From Beijerinckiaceae bacterium (lineage in GTDB: Bacteria; Pseudomonadota; Alphaproteobacteria; Rhizobiales; Beijerinckiaceae): a stretch of 64,000 bases of DNA. This document shows, piece after piece, positions 17,657 through 25,492 of the stretch (the first letter of the stretch is position 1; each line of letters starts with the position of its first letter). Where the stretch lies: assembly GCA_947452455.1 (NCBI GenBank), contig CANGBX010000008.1, forward strand, positions 1-64,000. The letters run 5' to 3'. Under the pieces are notes generated by a model. That model saw only the letters and a list, made by a program, of their open reading frames with translations. It ran no database searches and was not told the origin of the DNA. The translations under genes were made by a program, and so were the position numbers.

Positions 17657-18193
17657 CTAAGAGGATGAATTTTCCGCATCAATTTCCAATGTATCAAATA
17701 CAAGTCGCGCCATATCGTACATGCCGACGATGATCGTCAGCTCAACTTGCTCAGCACGATTGAAATGATTCTCAATTTCTCTAAAAGTAGCGTCTTCCAT
17801 CTTCCCGCAGGACATCATTTCTTCTGCGCCAGCCAGAGCAGCCCGCTCGCGGATGGACAATGAAGCGAGATGACGCCAATCGAGAATGGAATCACATTCC
17901 TGTTGTGTCACTCCAGCAGCAAGAGCAAGAGCTGGAATATGCTGTCCGCTTACATAGGCGGAGCGCACTCTTTTTGCGATCAAGACCACGATAAGTTCAC
18001 GAAGACGATGATCTATGAGACCAGCGGTGCGAACTGTATTCGTGAAATCAAACCATGCCTGTCCCAAATCAGGGGCATGTAAGAGGGCCCTATACGGGTT
18101 GAGCAATTTCCCGCGTCGACCTTTCTTAATCCGATTCACGAGATCAGACAGGTGGGGAATGTCCGCTTCATCCAGATAGGGTATCCGAGCCAT
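17657..18193 (-). CDS. AhpD-like/carboxymuconolactone decarboxylase family protein
   Basis: 178 residues, all helical, with the CMD fold pattern: HRLRELIVVLIAKRVRSAYVSGQH, then AAGVTQQECDSI and LSIRERAALAGAEEM. AhpD peroxidases have a CxxC at the RVRSAYVSGQH position; here both cysteines are absent, so peroxidase activity through that pair is excluded. It may instead be a lactone decarboxylase-like or unknown enzyme. Proteins of this type are common in aromatic and carboxylate degradation clusters. Gaps of about 35 bp on both sides place it firmly in operon II. Confidence 0.8.
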   Translation of the reverse strand: MARIPYLDEADIPHLSDLVNRIKKGRRGKLLNPYRALLHAPDLGQAWFDFTNTVRTAGLIDHRLRELIVVLIAKRVRSAYVSGQHIPALALAAGVTQQECDSILDWRHLASLSIRERAALAGAEEMMSCGKMEDATFREIENHFNRAEQVELTIIVGMYDMARLVFDTLEIDAENSSS

Positions 18194-18228
18194 CGAATGC
18201 CTTTCGAAATCAGTTACGACAAATCCTT

Positions 18229-19311
18229 TTACAAATTCTTCTGCAGATCGATCACCATCGTTTGCAGGTCAGACAAGACGTTGGTTCGTGGCTGAGCGGC
18301 AATGTGAGGGGTCAGAACAACATTGGGAAAGGACAATAATTCATCATCTTCGCGCCCCGGCGTTTCATATTGTGTATCCAGGGCAAAGCCCCCAAGCCTC
18401 TTGTTGTGCAGCGCCTCCAGCAGTGCTGATCGATCAATGTAATCAGCCCGTGAAATATTGATGAGAAAGGCGCCTGTCTTTAACAGTGAAAGTTCTCGCT
18501 GACCAAGCAGGCAAAAACGCGCATCTGAATCGGAACGAATCGTCAAAATGATCCAATCACAGGTCTTCAATAGAGATTCGAGATCGCAATAGACGAGGTT
18601 GAAGGCCTCCTCTTCGCTTTTGGGGAGACGTGTTCTTTGGTGATAAAATAAATGAGCTGAGAATCCGGATAAGCGATTCACCACTTGCTTGCCGATTTCT
18701 CCGACCCCAATGATCCCAACACGACTGCCTGAAATGACTTGAAAACCCGGGATGCGTGCCCAGTTTGAATTGGCTGTGTGGCGGCGATCAAAGGGCTTGT
18801 AAGCTTGGCCCGCCGCTTCCATTTGCTTGATACTGATATGTCCAGCCCATCGATTTATTTGCTTGCCCAGAACCAACATGAAGGCGACGACCATTTCTGC
18901 GCAAGCGGCAGTGGATTTTCGGTCGATCAATAAAACTTCGATGTTTCTGTTCTGGCATTCAACAAGATCAATTCCACGAGGAGATGACCCGAATTTTTGT
19001 AAGATGCGCAGTTGAGGGGCGCGATTTAACTCATCGACCCCGACCGAGAATGATTCAATGATCAGAATATTGGCTTCAGGAAGGGCAGCATTTAACTCCT
19101 CTTGATTTTTGACCAGTCGAACATTGGCTGGATAAAGCGCGAGCGATAATTCCCTGATCATTGAGCAATATGAGTTGAAGTCAGGGAGGTCATGGGCAAA
19201 GAAATCTGCAAAGGCAGCGCGGCGCTCATCCGAACAAGTGGGATCTAGCAGAACTTGGAATATTCTTGTGAACCAATCGTCCTCGACGACAATCACTTTT
19301 TTGTCCGTCAT
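18229..19311 (-). CDS. D-isomer-specific 2-hydroxyacid dehydrogenase (copy 2)
   Basis: 360 residues from the ATG at 19311 (MTDKKVIVVEDDW). VGIIGVGEIGK is the NAD-binding motif; catalytic Arg lies in NISRADYID, Glu in YETPGR and His in LTPHIAAQ. It shares with copy 1 (6416-7498) the unusual N-terminal segment (FQVLLDP, FFAHDLPDF, LYPANVRLVKNQ) and the FDRRHTANSN-ARIP stretch, so both arose by duplication. Having one copy in each module suggests two parallel or successive oxidoreduction steps on related substrates. Confidence 0.9.
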   Translation of the reverse strand: MTDKKVIVVEDDWFTRIFQVLLDPTCSDERRAAFADFFAHDLPDFNSYCSMIRELSLALYPANVRLVKNQEELNAALPEANILIIESFSVGVDELNRAPQLRILQKFGSSPRGIDLVECQNRNIEVLLIDRKSTAACAEMVVAFMLVLGKQINRWAGHISIKQMEAAGQAYKPFDRRHTANSNWARIPGFQVISGSRVGIIGVGEIGKQVVNRLSGFSAHLFYHQRTRLPKSEEEAFNLVYCDLESLLKTCDWIILTIRSDSDARFCLLGQRELSLLKTGAFLINISRADYIDRSALLEALHNKRLGGFALDTQYETPGREDDELLSFPNVVLTPHIAAQPRTNVLSDLQTMVIDLQKNL

Positions 19312-19342
19312 GCTCAAATTCCATATTGCGGGGCGAATTCTT

Positions 19343-20332
19343 CTATTGTGCACTCAAATTGGCAGCTTCTAATGCTTCTTTGTACAAGGCCTGATCAGAC
19401 TGGATGATTTCCGCAAATTGTTTGCGTGATGCTGTTCCCGGATAGACACCAAGCGTTGCGAGGCGCTCTAAAGTCGATTTGTCCTTCAAACCCTGCATGA
19501 TTGTGTCGGCAATCATATTGGCCATCGCATCTGGCATGGCGGGAGGCGCGAGCAGGCCATTCCAAGCACTGATTTGGAACCCTTTGATGAATTCAGAAAT
19601 GGTCGGCACATCCTTAAAGGTAGATAAGCGTTCGCTCCCAGAAGTCGCCAGCAAGAGAACAGATTTACTTTCAATATGCGGAAGAAGTTCTGAAGGTGTG
19701 CCCAAGAAGAGATCGACGTGACCCCCGATCAGATCATTTGTCGCCGGGGCAGAGCCTTTGTAGGGAATATGCACCAATTGAATACCTGCCCTTTTTGCCA
19801 ATAGGGCCGTGACAATATGGCTGACAGACCCAGAACCACCTGACGCATAATTTAATTTTCCGGGATTCTTTTTCGCGAAATCAATAAAACCTTGAAAGCT
19901 CTGGATTCCCAATTTTGCATTGATCGCAAGAAAGAGCGGGAACTGCGCGACAATCGCAAGTGGCGTGAATTGCTCAGGCGTATAATTCACCTTTTGCATA
20001 AAAGGTGCGGTCACAATGGGACCCGGCGGGCTGAGAAGAAGCGTATATCCATCCGTCGGTGCGGTGGCTGTGGCATGAGCCGCCACAATCCCGCCGCCTG
20101 CAACACGATTTTCGATGATAAAGGGCTTACCAAATTTCTTTGAAAGCATTTCCGCACAAATACGCGCGAGAAGATCGGCAATACCGCCGGCTGCATAAGG
20201 CACAAGAATGGTGACTGTCTTGCTAGGCCAAGCATCTTGAGCCCGAGATTGAGAGCCAAAAGCAAGAAGAGCCGCAAAGCTCTCAGCAAACCGACGACGG
20301 GTCCATCCAAATTGACGCTCAGGCTTAGTCAT
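19343..20332 (-). CDS. TctC/Bug-family periplasmic solute-binding protein (4), twin-arginine-like signal
   Basis: 329 residues from the ATG at 20332, chosen because GGAGG lies five bases upstream; an in-frame start at 20428 would overlap the previous gene by over 80 bp. The signal peptide contains TRRRFAESFAALLAF, a twin-arginine pattern. VTILVPYAAGGIADLLARI and FIIENRVAGGG are Bug-family motifs. It is the most canonical Bug protein of the five and differs clearly from the GGG(Y/F)D group, so it probably binds a different ligand. It lies 31 bp above copy 2 of the hydroxyacid dehydrogenase. Confidence 0.88.
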   Translation of the reverse strand: MTKPERQFGWTRRRFAESFAALLAFGSQSRAQDAWPSKTVTILVPYAAGGIADLLARICAEMLSKKFGKPFIIENRVAGGGIVAAHATATAPTDGYTLLLSPPGPIVTAPFMQKVNYTPEQFTPLAIVAQFPLFLAINAKLGIQSFQGFIDFAKKNPGKLNYASGGSGSVSHIVTALLAKRAGIQLVHIPYKGSAPATNDLIGGHVDLFLGTPSELLPHIESKSVLLLATSGSERLSTFKDVPTISEFIKGFQISAWNGLLAPPAMPDAMANMIADTIMQGLKDKSTLERLATLGVYPGTASRKQFAEIIQSDQALYKEALEAANLSAQ

Positions 20333-20345
20333 GATGGCCTCCATT

Positions 20346-21365
20346 TTAAGATCGTGCAGAGGCACGCGGTAACCAAAGACCCTTTTTCTCAGCGATGGCG
20401 CGCAAATAGACATGATGATTGCACGCAATATCCTGTGATACGAGGCCGCCGGTATGAATTAGAATTTTTTCATCCGCATGCGCGCGACCAATTCGATCAC
20501 CGCAGACAACATCGGCAATTTCGGCATGTAAGCGGTCTCTTGAGAAGAGATTGCTTTCAACCATGTTTCGGAACACGGGTTGTGTCATGTTCAGTTCCCA
20601 GCTATCGACAACAACCTTGTCCATTTTCTGCCAATCATCGGGCGCCAATTCACGTCGCGCGAGAGAGATGAACAAAGCCCCCTTTTTAAGCCAAGCTTCC
20701 CGACACATCACATCAGAAGATGTTGTGCTTCCAACCACAATGTCAGCATTGCTGACCGCCTCTTCGGCGCTGTCACATGCAATTGCCTCGATACAAAACT
20801 GCGTCGAAATTTTTTGCGCAAATGCTTGACGAGTTTCCGCCCGACGAGATGTGCATCGGATTTGCGTGAACGGGAAAAGCTCCATCAGACAAGTCAGTGC
20901 ACTTGTCCCCATCGTTCCAATGCCAACCAGCGCGAGGGTCTTTGGAAAAGCTGGCGCAAGCCATTTGGCTGCAACAATAGGAGCAGCTGCGCTGCGTAAG
21001 CCATAGGTCCAGTGATCATCAATGATGGCGAGGGGATGACCATTGTAAGGATCCGAAAGAATCACATATCCAAGGCGCTCAAGCGAGCCGACATTATTTC
21101 GATCGCCATCATCCAAATAATTATAAAATCGAACTCCTGTAATTTCTCGTTCCGTAAGAAGTGCAGCTTTCAAATGCCAGTGATTGTGAAACGGTTTTCC
21201 GACATCCATTTTAAGACTTGGAGGGTTTGGTAAAACGACACCCCCTCGCTTCTGCATCCTGTAGACATCTTCACAAATATCGAGCGCATCCTTTGCTGAA
21301 AACAGCGTCAAAGTGTCTTCATAAGACAAAAACAAAACGCCCCGATCTTTGTTTTCTGTCTTCAT
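20346..21365 (-). CDS. Ornithine cyclodeaminase/mu-crystallin family protein
   Basis: 339 residues from the ATG at 21365, which overlaps the upstream TGA as ATGA (21362-21365). The NAD-binding segment is TLALVGIGTMGTSALTCL. The segments GLRSAAAPIVAAKWLA and ADIVVGSTTSSDV are typical of the family. Members include ornithine cyclodeaminase, alanine dehydrogenase and imine (ketimine) reductases. The substrate is unknown; reduction of an imino acid intermediate is one possibility. Translational coupling to the hydrolase gene suggests the two products act on the same compound. Confidence 0.87.
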   Translation of the reverse strand: MKTENKDRGVLFLSYEDTLTLFSAKDALDICEDVYRMQKRGGVVLPNPPSLKMDVGKPFHNHWHLKAALLTEREITGVRFYNYLDDGDRNNVGSLERLGYVILSDPYNGHPLAIIDDHWTYGLRSAAAPIVAAKWLAPAFPKTLALVGIGTMGTSALTCLMELFPFTQIRCTSRRAETRQAFAQKISTQFCIEAIACDSAEEAVSNADIVVGSTTSSDVMCREAWLKKGALFISLARRELAPDDWQKMDKVVVDSWELNMTQPVFRNMVESNLFSRDRLHAEIADVVCGDRIGRAHADEKILIHTGGLVSQDIACNHHVYLRAIAEKKGLWLPRASARS

Positions 21366-22249
21366 GGCTGATAACCCAAATGCTGGTTGAACCAATCAAT
21401 CGATCGTTCAGCAACCGGATCAAGTAATTCGGCATAAACAGAATGATGATAGCCACGGGGGAAGAAAAATAAGTTTTTTGGTCCGACTAATCTTTCATAG
21501 AGCCATTCAGTTTGCTCATGGGGAACCAGCATATCGCCTTTAATCCCGATGACGCCGACAGGAATTTTGATTTTGTCAACTACAGATAAAGGTTCATGAT
21601 GGGACACATGCAAAAATGTTTCGAGCGTGAATTGCTGTGCCACCACATGGCGCTCGCGTGATTTTGGATCAGGCGGGACAAGATCAAAACGATCAACCAA
21701 TGGCATCTGACCGGTGTGCGCTTTTTGCGCCACAGCAGCATGGGCACGTTGCTTGATGTCAAGATATTCATAATAGCGGCAGACAGATCGCAACCAATGA
21801 TCGCCTGAAACCACAGGCACTGTCACAAATGCAGATTTAATTTGCGGCAATTGGGCACAAGCCATCAAAGCAATGCCACCACCAAAACTCGTGCCGTAGA
21901 TGCCAAGCCTGTCAGGATGAAGACCGAAGTCTCGGGAAAGAAATTCCACGGCATGAATGGCATCTTGTACTTGTTCATGGGGAACAAGATGTCCACGCGG
22001 CCCCTCACTTCCACCAAATCCACGATAGTCAAAGGACAAAGCCGTATAGCCTTCAAGAGCAAGACGGTCGCACAAGCCAACGGGCGTCCCCTCTTTGACG
22101 CCCCCAAAACCGTGACAAAAAACAATGCCGGTTTTGCGATCCCTCTCTGGCGATGGCAGGTAAAGACGTGCTGCAAGACGCAATCCGGGACCGGAAATGA
22201 AACTTACATCCCTCGTCGGCGACACGGCGTTTTTCGGCTCGTCGGTCAC
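21362..22249 (-). CDS. Alpha/beta hydrolase
   Basis: 295 residues. The nucleophile elbow is GTSFGG with Ser121; the acid is probably the Asp in GIKGDMLVP and the base the His in GYHHSVY. FCHGFGG near residues 44-50 forms the oxyanion region. No lid domain typical of lipases is seen. It could be an esterase or a C-C hydrolase. It is the first gene of operon II (six genes down to 16563), with a promoter and the IclR-type operator immediately upstream. Confidence 0.87.
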   Translation of the reverse strand: MTDEPKNAVSPTRDVSFISGPGLRLAARLYLPSPERDRKTGIVFCHGFGGVKEGTPVGLCDRLALEGYTALSFDYRGFGGSEGPRGHLVPHEQVQDAIHAVEFLSRDFGLHPDRLGIYGTSFGGGIALMACAQLPQIKSAFVTVPVVSGDHWLRSVCRYYEYLDIKQRAHAAVAQKAHTGQMPLVDRFDLVPPDPKSRERHVVAQQFTLETFLHVSHHEPLSVVDKIKIPVGVIGIKGDMLVPHEQTEWLYERLVGPKNLFFFPRGYHHSVYAELLDPVAERSIDWFNQHLGYQP

Positions 22250-22266
22250 ATGCGCCCCCCGGTCAT

Positions 22267-22294
22267 GTTTCTTATAAAGAAACTTAGTTTCTAA
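22267..22294 (-). promoter_or_regulatory. Candidate IclR operator before operon II
   Basis: GTTTC-N7-GAAAC-TTA-GTTTC, the third copy of the pattern. It lies 17 bp upstream of the operon II start codon and directly after the -10. Confidence 0.68.
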
Positions 22295-22322
22295 TCAAAG
22301 CTCGACTGGCGCCCAGAGTCAA
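22294..22322 (-). promoter_or_regulatory. Sigma-70-type promoter of operon II
   Basis: On the minus strand TTGACT (22322-22317) and TTTGAT (22299-22294) are 17 bases apart, with the operator just downstream. The geometry is the same as at 14350-14378. Confidence 0.6.
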
Positions 22323-22379
22323 CTTGCGATGCTCACCGTCGGCTCGCCAAACGCAGAGCTCCGGGACCTGAGGACCTTC

Positions 22380-23408
22380 CTATTCCATGAATTTACGCGC
22401 AACTTCGACGGCGACGGCTGGCGTGTTCTGGATAGCGGCTGCAATTGCGGCGGCTTTCTCACCCGGCACCGGATCCATATCCATTTTGGCTTTGCGCGCA
22501 TGTTCGAGGAATTCAGGATCTTTCATCATGTCATCGAACGCTTTGCGCAGCGTCACCAAACGATCATTGCGCAGTCCGGGCGGCCCGATAATGGGGCGGC
22601 CAATAGCTTCAGAGGCAATCAGAAAATTGATCGCCTGCTTTTGGGTCTGATCCTGCAGAAGCTCGAAGATAGTCGGAACATCTGGAAGGTCTTTGTGCTT
22701 GCTTTCCGCAAATTGAACAAGCGTATTGACCTTTTTCTGGGTGAGCCATTCCGGCTTCTGGCTTTCGAGTGAAGTCACCAGCGTGCAATTTCCGTCCACC
22801 TCACCGCGCTCGATGGCCAGCCAAATATGGCCTGTGGTTGAATAACCCAAAACAAGCTTTGCTTGTTCTGGTGCAAATGAGCGCAAGATGGATGTGTAAA
22901 GATAGCCACCGCTATTCTTTGACGTATCGCCCAAAGTGAAAGAACGCTTTTTCAAATCATTGATCGAGGCAATTCCACTGGCGGCCCACATATAGCAAAT
23001 TGCGAGTTCGCTATTCATGCTGCCGATCCATGCAAATTTCGTGAAGTCGACACCTGTTTCTTTCGGCTCAAGAACAGATTTTGGCATCAAGCCTCGATTG
23101 AACATTCCAAATTGTGTTCCATCCTTCGGAGCTTGATCCTGCAAATAGCGAACAAATTGCAGACTGGATGCGCCTGGCATATTTTGAACAATCACAGTGG
23201 GATTGCCCAAGATATGCTTACCTATAAAGCGTGCAGCAACGCGCGTGTAAGCATCGAAGGCTCCGCTCGGCGGATAACCGACCATGAACTGCACTGTCTT
23301 GCCGGCATAAAATTCGGCGCTCGTCTGTGCTTGCGCAGGAGCGCTCAAAACAATCATCACACCTAAAAGAAGGGAGCCAATGGCCAACACAATCTTGGAA
23401 AGGGTCAT
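22380..23408 (-). CDS. TctC/Bug-family periplasmic solute-binding protein (5)
   Basis: 342 residues with a clear signal peptide ending in APAQAQT. VQFMVGYPPSGAFDAYTR and VQNMPGASSLQF are the family motifs, and its general pattern (EFYAGK, ICYMWAASGI, DGNCTLV) is nearest to protein 1 at 9618. It is separated from operon II by a 130-bp gap with its own promoter region and is divergent from the decarboxylase-like gene at 23583. Confidence 0.9.
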   Translation of the reverse strand: MTLSKIVLAIGSLLLGVMIVLSAPAQAQTSAEFYAGKTVQFMVGYPPSGAFDAYTRVAARFIGKHILGNPTVIVQNMPGASSLQFVRYLQDQAPKDGTQFGMFNRGLMPKSVLEPKETGVDFTKFAWIGSMNSELAICYMWAASGIASINDLKKRSFTLGDTSKNSGGYLYTSILRSFAPEQAKLVLGYSTTGHIWLAIERGEVDGNCTLVTSLESQKPEWLTQKKVNTLVQFAESKHKDLPDVPTIFELLQDQTQKQAINFLIASEAIGRPIIGPPGLRNDRLVTLRKAFDDMMKDPEFLEHARKAKMDMDPVPGEKAAAIAAAIQNTPAVAVEVARKFME

Positions 23409-23582
23409 GTCGTTCCTCTACTGAACGCGCCAGTGCTTCATATTGATAAATTGAGGGTGCCACCGGCACTAGAGTCAATATTGCAAGTGCGAAGGGGCGC
23501 AATCCCTCCTCTGAGAGCCCCCTTGCGCTCACGCCAGTGGGCGGGCTTAATCAACCGACAGAAAAAATAAGGGGGCAAGCGC

Positions 23583-24563
23583 ATGGCAAGGAAGCTGACG
23601 CTCAGAATCGGCATTGATCGTTATGACCGCCATTTCCCATTCTTCGACGGCACCGTAAAAACACCTGACTGGCTTGAACTTAACGTTCACCAGATCGGCC
23701 AAAGCACGATGCTGCGGGACGGGACAGACCGGCATGGGCGCATGCTAGAGGGCGAATATGATGTCGCGGAGTTTTCGCTTTCGAGCTTCCTCATCGCGCG
23801 CAACAAGGGATTTCCCATCATTGGCATTCCCATTTTTCCGCGCCGCTTATTCAGCATGAGCCAAATGTGGGTGCACCCTGATGCGCCCTATCACACGCCG
23901 CGCGATCTCGTTGGGAAAAAAGTCGCCCTCAGCGCCTTTCAGACAACCTTGTCGCTGCTCGCGCGTGGCGACTTGAAAGAGGTCTACGACACACCATGGG
24001 AAGACATTCATTGGCTCCTCACATCGCCTGAAAAGATAAAAATTACGTCAAAGCCCGGGGTCAAAATCGATTACATTGGCAATCGTCAGGGACTTGGTGA
24101 AGCATTAGCTCGTGGTGATGTGGATGCATTTTTTCTCCCCCATCCACCCAAATCAGTGTCAGTAGGCAAAACACGCGCGCGCCGCCTGTTCGCAGATCCT
24201 CGTGGAGAAGAACTCAATTATTTTCGGAAAGTCGGTGACTATCCAATTATGCACGTGATTGCGATACGTTCAGATCTCGCCGCAGAGCATCCGGGTCTCG
24301 CGCGCGCTATCTACGACATGTTTGAAAATGCACGCGCAATCACACAATCTTATTACGAGGATCCCAATTGGTCCTTGCTAGCTTGGGGCCTTCAAGACCT
24401 CGAAGATGAACGCGCTGCTTTTGGGCGCGACCCTTGGCAGAATGGGTTTACAGCCAATCGTGAAACCTTAGAGCGATTTATCCGGTATGCGCTTGATCAA
24501 TGTATGATCGACAAAGCATTTCCGTCAGCCGACCTGTTTGTGCCGGAGACGCTCGATACGTGA
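23583..24563 (+). CDS. 4,5-dihydroxyphthalate decarboxylase-like protein (NMT1/periplasmic-binding fold)
   Basis: 326 residues, no signal peptide, so cytoplasmic. The start LTLRIGIDRYDRHFPFFDG, then GEYDVAEFSLSSFLIARN, and YFRKVGDYPIMHVIAIR are characteristic of the group annotated as 4,5-dihydroxyphthalate decarboxylase, which uses the fold of periplasmic binding proteins. The annotation is often transferred loosely, so decarboxylation of a hydroxylated aromatic or other carboxylic acid is the likely but unproven role. It is the last island gene before the recombinase remnant. Confidence 0.78.
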   Translation: MARKLTLRIGIDRYDRHFPFFDGTVKTPDWLELNVHQIGQSTMLRDGTDRHGRMLEGEYDVAEFSLSSFLIARNKGFPIIGIPIFPRRLFSMSQMWVHPDAPYHTPRDLVGKKVALSAFQTTLSLLARGDLKEVYDTPWEDIHWLLTSPEKIKITSKPGVKIDYIGNRQGLGEALARGDVDAFFLPHPPKSVSVGKTRARRLFADPRGEELNYFRKVGDYPIMHVIAIRSDLAAEHPGLARAIYDMFENARAITQSYYEDPNWSLLAWGLQDLEDERAAFGRDPWQNGFTANRETLERFIRYALDQCMIDKAFPSADLFVPETLDT

Positions 24564-24583
24564 CCCAGTTCTCTTATATTTAT

Positions 24584-24667
24584 CGCATCATCAGGAAAAA
24601 GCTGCTCTAGCCAACGTTATGGCAGGGCGCCAGGCACAGCAGGGACATGTTCGTGGTTTTGCACGTA
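24584..24667 (+). pseudogene. Serine recombinase, decayed 3' end
   Basis: This stretch reads RII(R)KKAALANVMAGRQAQ followed by QGHVRGFAR when one missing base near 24594 is allowed. It matches the C-terminus of the intact recombinase at 31092-31177 (RIIGEKAALADVIAGRRAQ then VGNVRGFVREW). The match starts abruptly at 24584 and ends at 24667, where the IS3 terminus begins. In the intact copy that same point is where the tRNA-Glu 3' end begins. Confidence 0.75.
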
Positions 24668-25000
24668 TGGCCAGACCCCATGAGGCGATCCGGTTCTTAT
24701 GTTAGTTGACGTTTGGGTTGAAACGCTTGGGATTGGTGGTCCATATCCAGCGTTAGTTTTCAGCAGCATTTTTTACCCTGCGTCACCGGCGAAGGGCTTG
24801 CTTGCAAAAGGTATTCTGCCGGCGTCATGTTGCCGAGAGCCATGTGAGGACAGCTCTCATTATAATTGATCCTCCAAGCCTCAATTAGAGGTGTGCTTCG
24901 GCTAGGGTTTCGACCCAATGGTCCTCTAAGCATTCATCGTGCTGGGGCAAATTGAAAACCCACAAGCACGGTGCACGTAATGGATTCTGTTTAATTACCA
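24668..25000 (-). mobile_element. IS3-family element remnant (right bracket of island)
   Basis: The minus strand encodes a decayed OrfB C-terminus: DECLEDHWVETLAEAHL, a frameshift at about 24886, then IEAWRINYNESCPHMALGNMTPAEYL. IS3 OrfB proteins usually read DECL-x-x-HWF, then EAWR-x-DYN-x-RPH-x-LG. The IS end at 24668-24673 (TGGCCA) matches the left copy at 195-200. The 5' part of the element is missing. The upstream boundary near 25000 is approximate. Confidence 0.75.
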
Positions 25001-25061
25001 CTGCTATTTCTTGCCAGCTTATTGGATTTGCGAGCCTGAGCGCCTGCTGTTGGCTAGGGGC

Positions 25062-25385
25062 ATGAAACGAGCTACCAAAGCCCACTTTTCAAACCACATC
25101 GTCCCCGTCTGGGCCCAGCTTCGTACAGCTCATTCGGGCCAACTCACAAGCGACAAAAAGCGCGCGTCCAGTGGGCCCTGTCTGTTGAGTGTTGATGAAG
25201 CTGCCACTCACCTCAACGTTTCCGAAAAGACCGTCCGCCGCCTAATCAAAGCGAATGCATTGTCAGCGATCCGTATCGGCCGCCTCGTCCGGATACAGCG
25301 CCATGAGATCGATCGCTTTTTGGTAGCAGCCCGGTATCCGACCAACAAAACCCAAAATCTCACAGAGGAGGATGGCCATGAATAG
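25062..25385 (+). CDS. Excisionase-family helix-turn-helix protein
   Basis: 107 residues from the ATG at 25062 (MKRATKAHFSN), preceded by AGGGG. The C-terminal half reads LLSVDEAATHLNVSEKTVRR and then IRIGRLVRIQRHEIDRFL, the MerR-like winged HTH of the excisionase/HTH_17 family. Such proteins either bend DNA for excision or regulate the element's genes. It is the first gene of the recombinase module, 107 bp ahead of the large tyrosine recombinase. Confidence 0.8.
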   Translation: MKRATKAHFSNHIVPVWAQLRTAHSGQLTSDKKRASSGPCLLSVDEAATHLNVSEKTVRRLIKANALSAIRIGRLVRIQRHEIDRFLVAARYPTNKTQNLTEEDGHE

Positions 25386-25492
25386 CCATTTTTGCGTTCG
25401 TTATTAGGCACGCATCAGAACGGCATTGTTCAGCTAGTTGGTGTAATAACGTTTTTAGCCATTTGTCCACCACGGACCTAACGAGGCCACGA

